This document shows, one piece after another, positions 60,187-64,000 of a stretch of DNA of 64,000 bases; the stretch's first letter is position 1; every line of letters starts with the position of its first letter. Where the stretch lies: the NCBI GenBank assembly GCA_032622095.1, contig CP136064.1, forward strand, positions 109,108,004 to 109,172,003, given 5' to 3'. Below the pieces are notes generated by a model. It did not search any database. It was not told where the DNA came from and saw only the letters and a program-made list of their open reading frames with translations. A program made the translations under genes and the position numbers. The stretch comes from Siphonodentalium dalli. Taxonomy: Eukaryota > Mollusca > Scaphopoda > Gadilida > Siphonodentaliidae.

Positions 60187-60539
60187 GAGATCCTCTCTAT
60201 CTCTGTCTGTCAGTAATCATTTTTACAAAGTTATGGCACTTAGCATGAAAATTTAATTTTTGTCAATGAACTGGGACAGAATATCTGGCTATTTTTAGAA
60301 CAGTACACTGTTTAGCTGTAATGTGTGTATTTTCAAGAAACCTTGAAAATAATTTGAAATAAAATAGCGCCATGTGAATAGAGGGTTTATTGACTAATTG
60401 AATCTTGAATCGAATCAGGGCAGAGATTCCTGAATCGAATATGTACATGAGCCAACCTGAGTATCCAAATACCAGTTTCAGTGAACCTGGATAAAATAAT
60501 ACCAGTTTTGTGAACCTGGGAAATTTAGTGCCCAAAAAC
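60187..60539. other. Unannotated intron sequence
   Basis: No gene or repeat recognised. Confidence 0.35.
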
Positions 60540-61550
60540 TGTACTGTGGGATAAAGATCAATTCAGCAGTACTGTCTTAGTAATGTATGTGCCCCCAAAG
60601 GTTGAATTTAGTGACGCTATCCCACACAGCGGGCTGGTATCACCAAATTCATCCTCTGGGAACCTCATTCCGCTTAGGCCTCAACTACTATGAGAGACCT
60701 AGGATCAGACTGAAGTTCCCCAGTTGAAGTTGAATGCTAAATGTTTCTATGGATAGAAAATATAGACAAGATCTAAGTTCAAGAAGATCCATAATTTGGA
60801 TAAAAATGAATGATGTGGGCAGTCCTCGAAATTAGCCATGGCAATAAGCAATGCTGTGGGAAACGTTGTGGCAACATGTGGAAACTAAATGCAATGGCAT
60901 TAAATTTGCTGTGGGTAATTTTTCATAATTTTGGGGGGCTTATGTGGGAGTATCCTTTTCCCAAGCTTTGCTATCACCATACCAAAGGCTATCACCATGC
61001 CAAAGGCTATCACCATGCCAAAGGCTATCACCATGCCAAAGGCTATCCAAATCCAATGATACACACGTGAGTTACAAGGTGATATTTGTATACTGGCTGA
61101 ATGTCATACGGATGAATAAATCCCTCAACTATAAATATGTATGCTCTGAACCTCCTCCTGCCGCAGGGCTCAAATCAAACCTGAATTTAGTGTGTCTGCC
61201 ATTTACAGAATGTGGTCCCCAGAGGGTTAATTTAGTGATGCTGATAGCTGGCTAGTGTGACCAAATTCACCCTCTGGGGACCTCATTCTGCTTATGTCTC
61301 AACTGCTATGGGAGACCTATGATAAGATTGAAGTTCCCCAGTTGAAGTTGGTGATGTTCACCCATTAGTCACCTCGATTATGGATTTTATTTTCTGCAAA
61401 TTAAGAGATATAGAAACTTCCCAGAAGGGAAAAGTAATAGCATCACTAAATTCACCTTCTGGGGGCCTCATTCTGCAAATGACAGACACACTATTTGCAG
61501 GCTTGGCTATTTTATTATGATTAGTTACTAGTATCAAAGAAATTATAGAC
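60540..61550 (+). mobile_element. Family A-related block, paralogue of 46610-47510
   Basis: Inverted-repeat modules near 60598-60665, 61212-61285 and 61430-61470. An 18-base minisatellite sits at about 60975-61048. The rest parallels 46620-47130. Confidence 0.65.
60975..61048 (+). repeat. 18-bp minisatellite, four units
   Basis: GCTATCACCATGCCAAAG is repeated, the first unit with ACCATACC. The paralogue near 46800-46820 has a single CTCACCATACCAAAGGCTAT. Confidence 0.93.
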
Positions 61551-61794
61551 AATTGTATTCAAATGTACTGTCATCTAAATTCTTAGTTATTTTGGGGAAC
61601 ATTGTTCGAAAGTTTCCAGGCCACTACTCAACATACATGTATGTGTAAAACTCCCCAACCATCTACCAAACTTTGTCCTTATAGTTCATGTCCCAGTGCC
61701 ATGGATACTATTGTAGGACCATATATGTTAAGAAGAGTTTAATTTTGGATAAAGATGTATTTCTGATTGACACAATGAAATTTAGGCACACATA

Positions 61795-61948
61795 CAGTAA
61801 TGCCCTAAATAATCGACTCCTTAACCACAGCAGAATTATGGGTGAGAGCTTTCCGATGAATGGCAACAAGCCATATTTCCGACTAAATCCTGAAAAATTA
61901 CCCATAATTCTGCTGTGGTTAAGGAGTCGATTATTTAGGGCATTACTG
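61795..61948. mobile_element. Foldback MITE D, copy 9 (shortened left arm)
   Basis: CAGTAATGCCCTAAATAATC start and full right arm with TA target; about 60 bases of the left arm between TTATGGGT and GAGAGC are missing. Confidence 0.88.
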
Positions 61949-62401
61949 TACAACCCAATGAACTTATTTTACTTAAGCACTGATTTTGCCTCTGCGTTTC
62001 CTAGGCATTGCCTGGGCTAATTCCCAGGGCTACATTATAAACGCACTTGGTGATTATGACTGCAAATGTTTCTCTTGTGTTTTTTTTTTAGGAATAACAA
62101 TGCAGACATGCCTTCAAAATGAGCCTCATAAAAATGTTGTTGTTGTTGGAAATAGTGTCCGGAAGAGATAGCGAGCATCATTAATATCATAGTTGGGACC
62201 GAGAAGCAGAAATATTGGAGTGTAAGAAAGGGGGACAACTGTCACACAAGCATTTTCTCCAGATATATTTGTAGAAGTCCCCAACTGAAGGCAATGAGTT
62301 GGAACTCCCATACAGGTCCCAGGTTCCCGATACCCATAATGATATTTAGCACTTTACAAATGCTATACAATATATATTATTAGTTATCTTCAGCAACATC
62401 G

Positions 62402-62503
62402 GGGGTACATGGAGATTTAATACCTGGATGTCAATTTTGAACCCTGAGGCAGATCCCAGTGGTTCAAAAAAAGAGACATCCAGGTATTAAATCTCCATGT
62501 ACC
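62402..62503. repeat. Hairpin with about 31-bp perfect arms
   Basis: GGGGTACATGGAGATTTAAT ... ATGTC pairs with GACAT ... ATTAAATCTCCATGTACCCC; loop of about 40 bases. Confidence 0.88.
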
Positions 62504-62751
62504 CCACAATGTTTCTGGAGATAATGATTTTGTCCCCAAAAAAGTCATGATTAGTGGAAACTGCCAGTTCAAGGGTCATTCATATACCCCTGATGTTTCA
62601 CATGCTCAAATACCCCCGATGTTTCGTGCAAGTTCTCTTATAGCCCGCTGTCAAGGGTGATGGGGGACATGGTGATTTAAAGTGGCATTGTAGCGAATCA
62701 GAATGCTAGTTACAACCGGATGTGGGGACAATATTATTTATTATAACATAC

Positions 62752-62831
62752 TTGGATCTGTGGATCTTCAGTCGCCCCAGCTCGCCATTGGCAGGTACAT
62801 TTTTCCATCTCTCTGCCAGGTATTTAGGCGT
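62752..62831 (-). CDS. GTF2F2: GTF2F2 exon 2: start of dimerisation domain
   Basis: An 80-base exon: 26 codons plus two bases. Acceptor ATTTTCAG, donor GTATGT. It reads TPKYLAERWKNV and PANGELGRLKIHRS, matching human VPKYLSQQWAKA..GEVGKLRI. Phase 0 at its start predicts that exon 1 ends with a complete codon (human-like ...WLVK) beyond the right edge. The 3' splice site is only 21 bases from the end of a TTAA MITE. Confidence 0.95.
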
Positions 62832-62851
62832 CTGAAAATATATTGGAAGTA

Positions 62852-63716
62852 TTAACACGTTCACTGTCGAAAACCAATGGGTAATTCCATCCCATATGCC
62901 GACATGGGATTTGATGTTTTGCCGATAGTAGATGATATTTTACGTATGTATGAGTAATGGTTCGACCAATATCGGGTCATATGATGCTGAAACATGTTAT
63001 AAGACTACTACGAGATAACTCGTAGTCGGCACCTGTGACGGAATTTATTAACGTTTCATCCCTGGTGCCAGCTACGAGTTATCTCGTAGGTAACTACAAT
63101 TACTTTGTCAGTGTCTTAGATGACGAAGAGTGCTATACATGTACAAGCGTATCGTATGTAAGACATGGTAAATGAATTTATATATGATAATTGGTACAGA
63201 CTACGTCGAATAAGACGTCAACAACATAATATGTATTTACCTACAAGATAACTCGTAGCTGGCACCAGCGATGACCACTGGTGAGTTTCATCCCAGGTGC
63301 TGACAACGAGTTATCTCGTAGGAGCTTTATAACACGTTTTATCTTTTATTTGATCCGGATTTGATCGACAATTCCTTTATATATACACAATGTGTCTGGG
63401 AATGGTCTAGTTGCACATGTGTCTCACGGTTCAGGGACGTACAGAAGAGGTCCTGGTGAATTGGAGTATCCTACCAAGATTGCTATCTGGACCCCACCCC
63501 CTGTTCACGCTGTTGGAATCGTATCTCAAGCCATCGTAATTATACATATAAAATCGATCAATGGGATCATTGGGCATGTATTGGCACATACACCAACATT
63601 GCTTGCGGATTGTGTTATTATTTATGTGGTATGAACATTACTACGAGTTAACTCGTAGTAGCAGTCCCCATGGAACCGTTTACTACGAGTTAACTCGTAG
63701 TGGCACAAACGTGTTA
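62852..63716. mobile_element. 865-bp TTAA MITE with six CTACGAG(A/T)TA(A/T)CTCGTAG palindromes
   Basis: TTAACACGTTCACTG on the left and GGCACAAACGTGTTAA on the right, TTAA at 62852-62855 and 63713-63716. The 18-base palindrome or one-mismatch versions occur near 63008, 63070, 63242, 63306, 63642 and 63682. An 80-codon plus-strand ORF (63392) spans non-palindromic sequence without a recognisable domain. Piggybac-like by target site. Confidence 0.85.
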
Positions 63717-63801
63717 AAGACATATTATGAACTTATTTCACAAATTATTTTCATGTCCTTTTCATAGGTTCTCAAATTAATTCACACAAATAAGAATTAT
63801 T

Positions 63802-63920
63802 CAGTAACCTCCCTGAGAGCTTTCCGGTGAATAGCAACAAGTCTTATTTCCGACTAAATCCTGAAAAGTTACCCATATTTCTGCTGTGGTTAATGGAGTC
63901 GATAATTTAGGGCATTACTG
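63802..63920. mobile_element. Foldback MITE D, copy 10 (left arm mostly lost)
   Basis: TTCAGTAACC followed by CTGAGAGCTTTCCGGTGAAT and the full right arm to AGGGCATTACTG. Only the first few bases of the left end remain. Confidence 0.75.
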
Positions 63921-64000
63921 CACTTCAGACTCTATACATTTACCGATATTAACTTTAGACAAATTACTGATGATACTGAATTTTAACTGGTATTTTATAT

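Noticed and set aside
59879-60256. 125-codon plus ORF
   Set aside because: Spans the imperfect hairpin at 60051-60186 and shows no protein family features.

Overview
This window looks like a gene-poor, repeat-saturated piece of an animal genome, most likely a mollusc and probably a bivalve. The evidence is spliced exons with canonical GT/AG borders, AT-rich introns, several families of short tandem-core elements ending in ACGG microsatellites (the layout described for bivalve 'pearl'-type elements), Helitron 3' ends, a non-LTR retrotransposon 3' fragment, and very many MITEs. No bacterial-type operons, rRNA genes, tRNA genes or CRISPR arrays were seen.

One host gene can be supported with confidence: the minus-strand GTF2F2 gene, encoding the beta subunit (RAP30) of transcription factor TFIIF. 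Five exons were recognised, at 62752-62831, 54577-54740, 43818-43899, 36071-36167 and 35212-35355. Their reading phases join perfectly. A frame-preserving 36-base microexon candidate lies at 46175-46210. The first coding exon should lie beyond 64000. The last exon, carrying the second half of the winged helix, was not found in the 35 kb to the left. A 77-codon unidentified ORF (45522-45755) sits inside one GTF2F2 intron on the same strand. A truncated LINE C-terminus (43119-43676) sits in another.

Layout: 1-6112 is a satellite of 21-base and 17-base monomers. 6113-13350 is a cluster of tandem-core elements (family A) ending in a 2-kb tandem duplication. 13351-16514 holds TTAA-flanked (piggyBac-like) and TA-flanked (Tc1/mariner-like) MITEs. 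16516-19019 is a family B tandem-core element plus a solo monomer. 19134-20280 is family A again. 20983-23772 is a local segmental duplication, one copy of which is interrupted by two Helitron-like elements. 23819-30600 carries nested MITEs and two hAT-like elements, one with a perfect 8-base target duplication. 31222-42240 has three more family B copies and many palindrome-bearing MITEs around GTF2F2 exons. 46610-53140, 56456-58902 and 60540-61550 are again family A.

Three things stand out. (1) One 69-base near-perfect palindrome recurs about 25 times inside TTAA MITEs with unrelated termini. It has two variants with compensated base pairs and the same conserved T/C mismatch. (2) Three tandem-core families share an architecture: a short 5' hairpin, roughly 150-175-base cores, an ACGG-type microsatellite in two of them, and a 3' hairpin, followed in A and B by GAGCTAAAAA. 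(3) Several insertions can be dated against empty sites in paralogous copies within the same window. All coordinates come from reading by eye; repeat boundaries are approximate except where target duplications are quoted.
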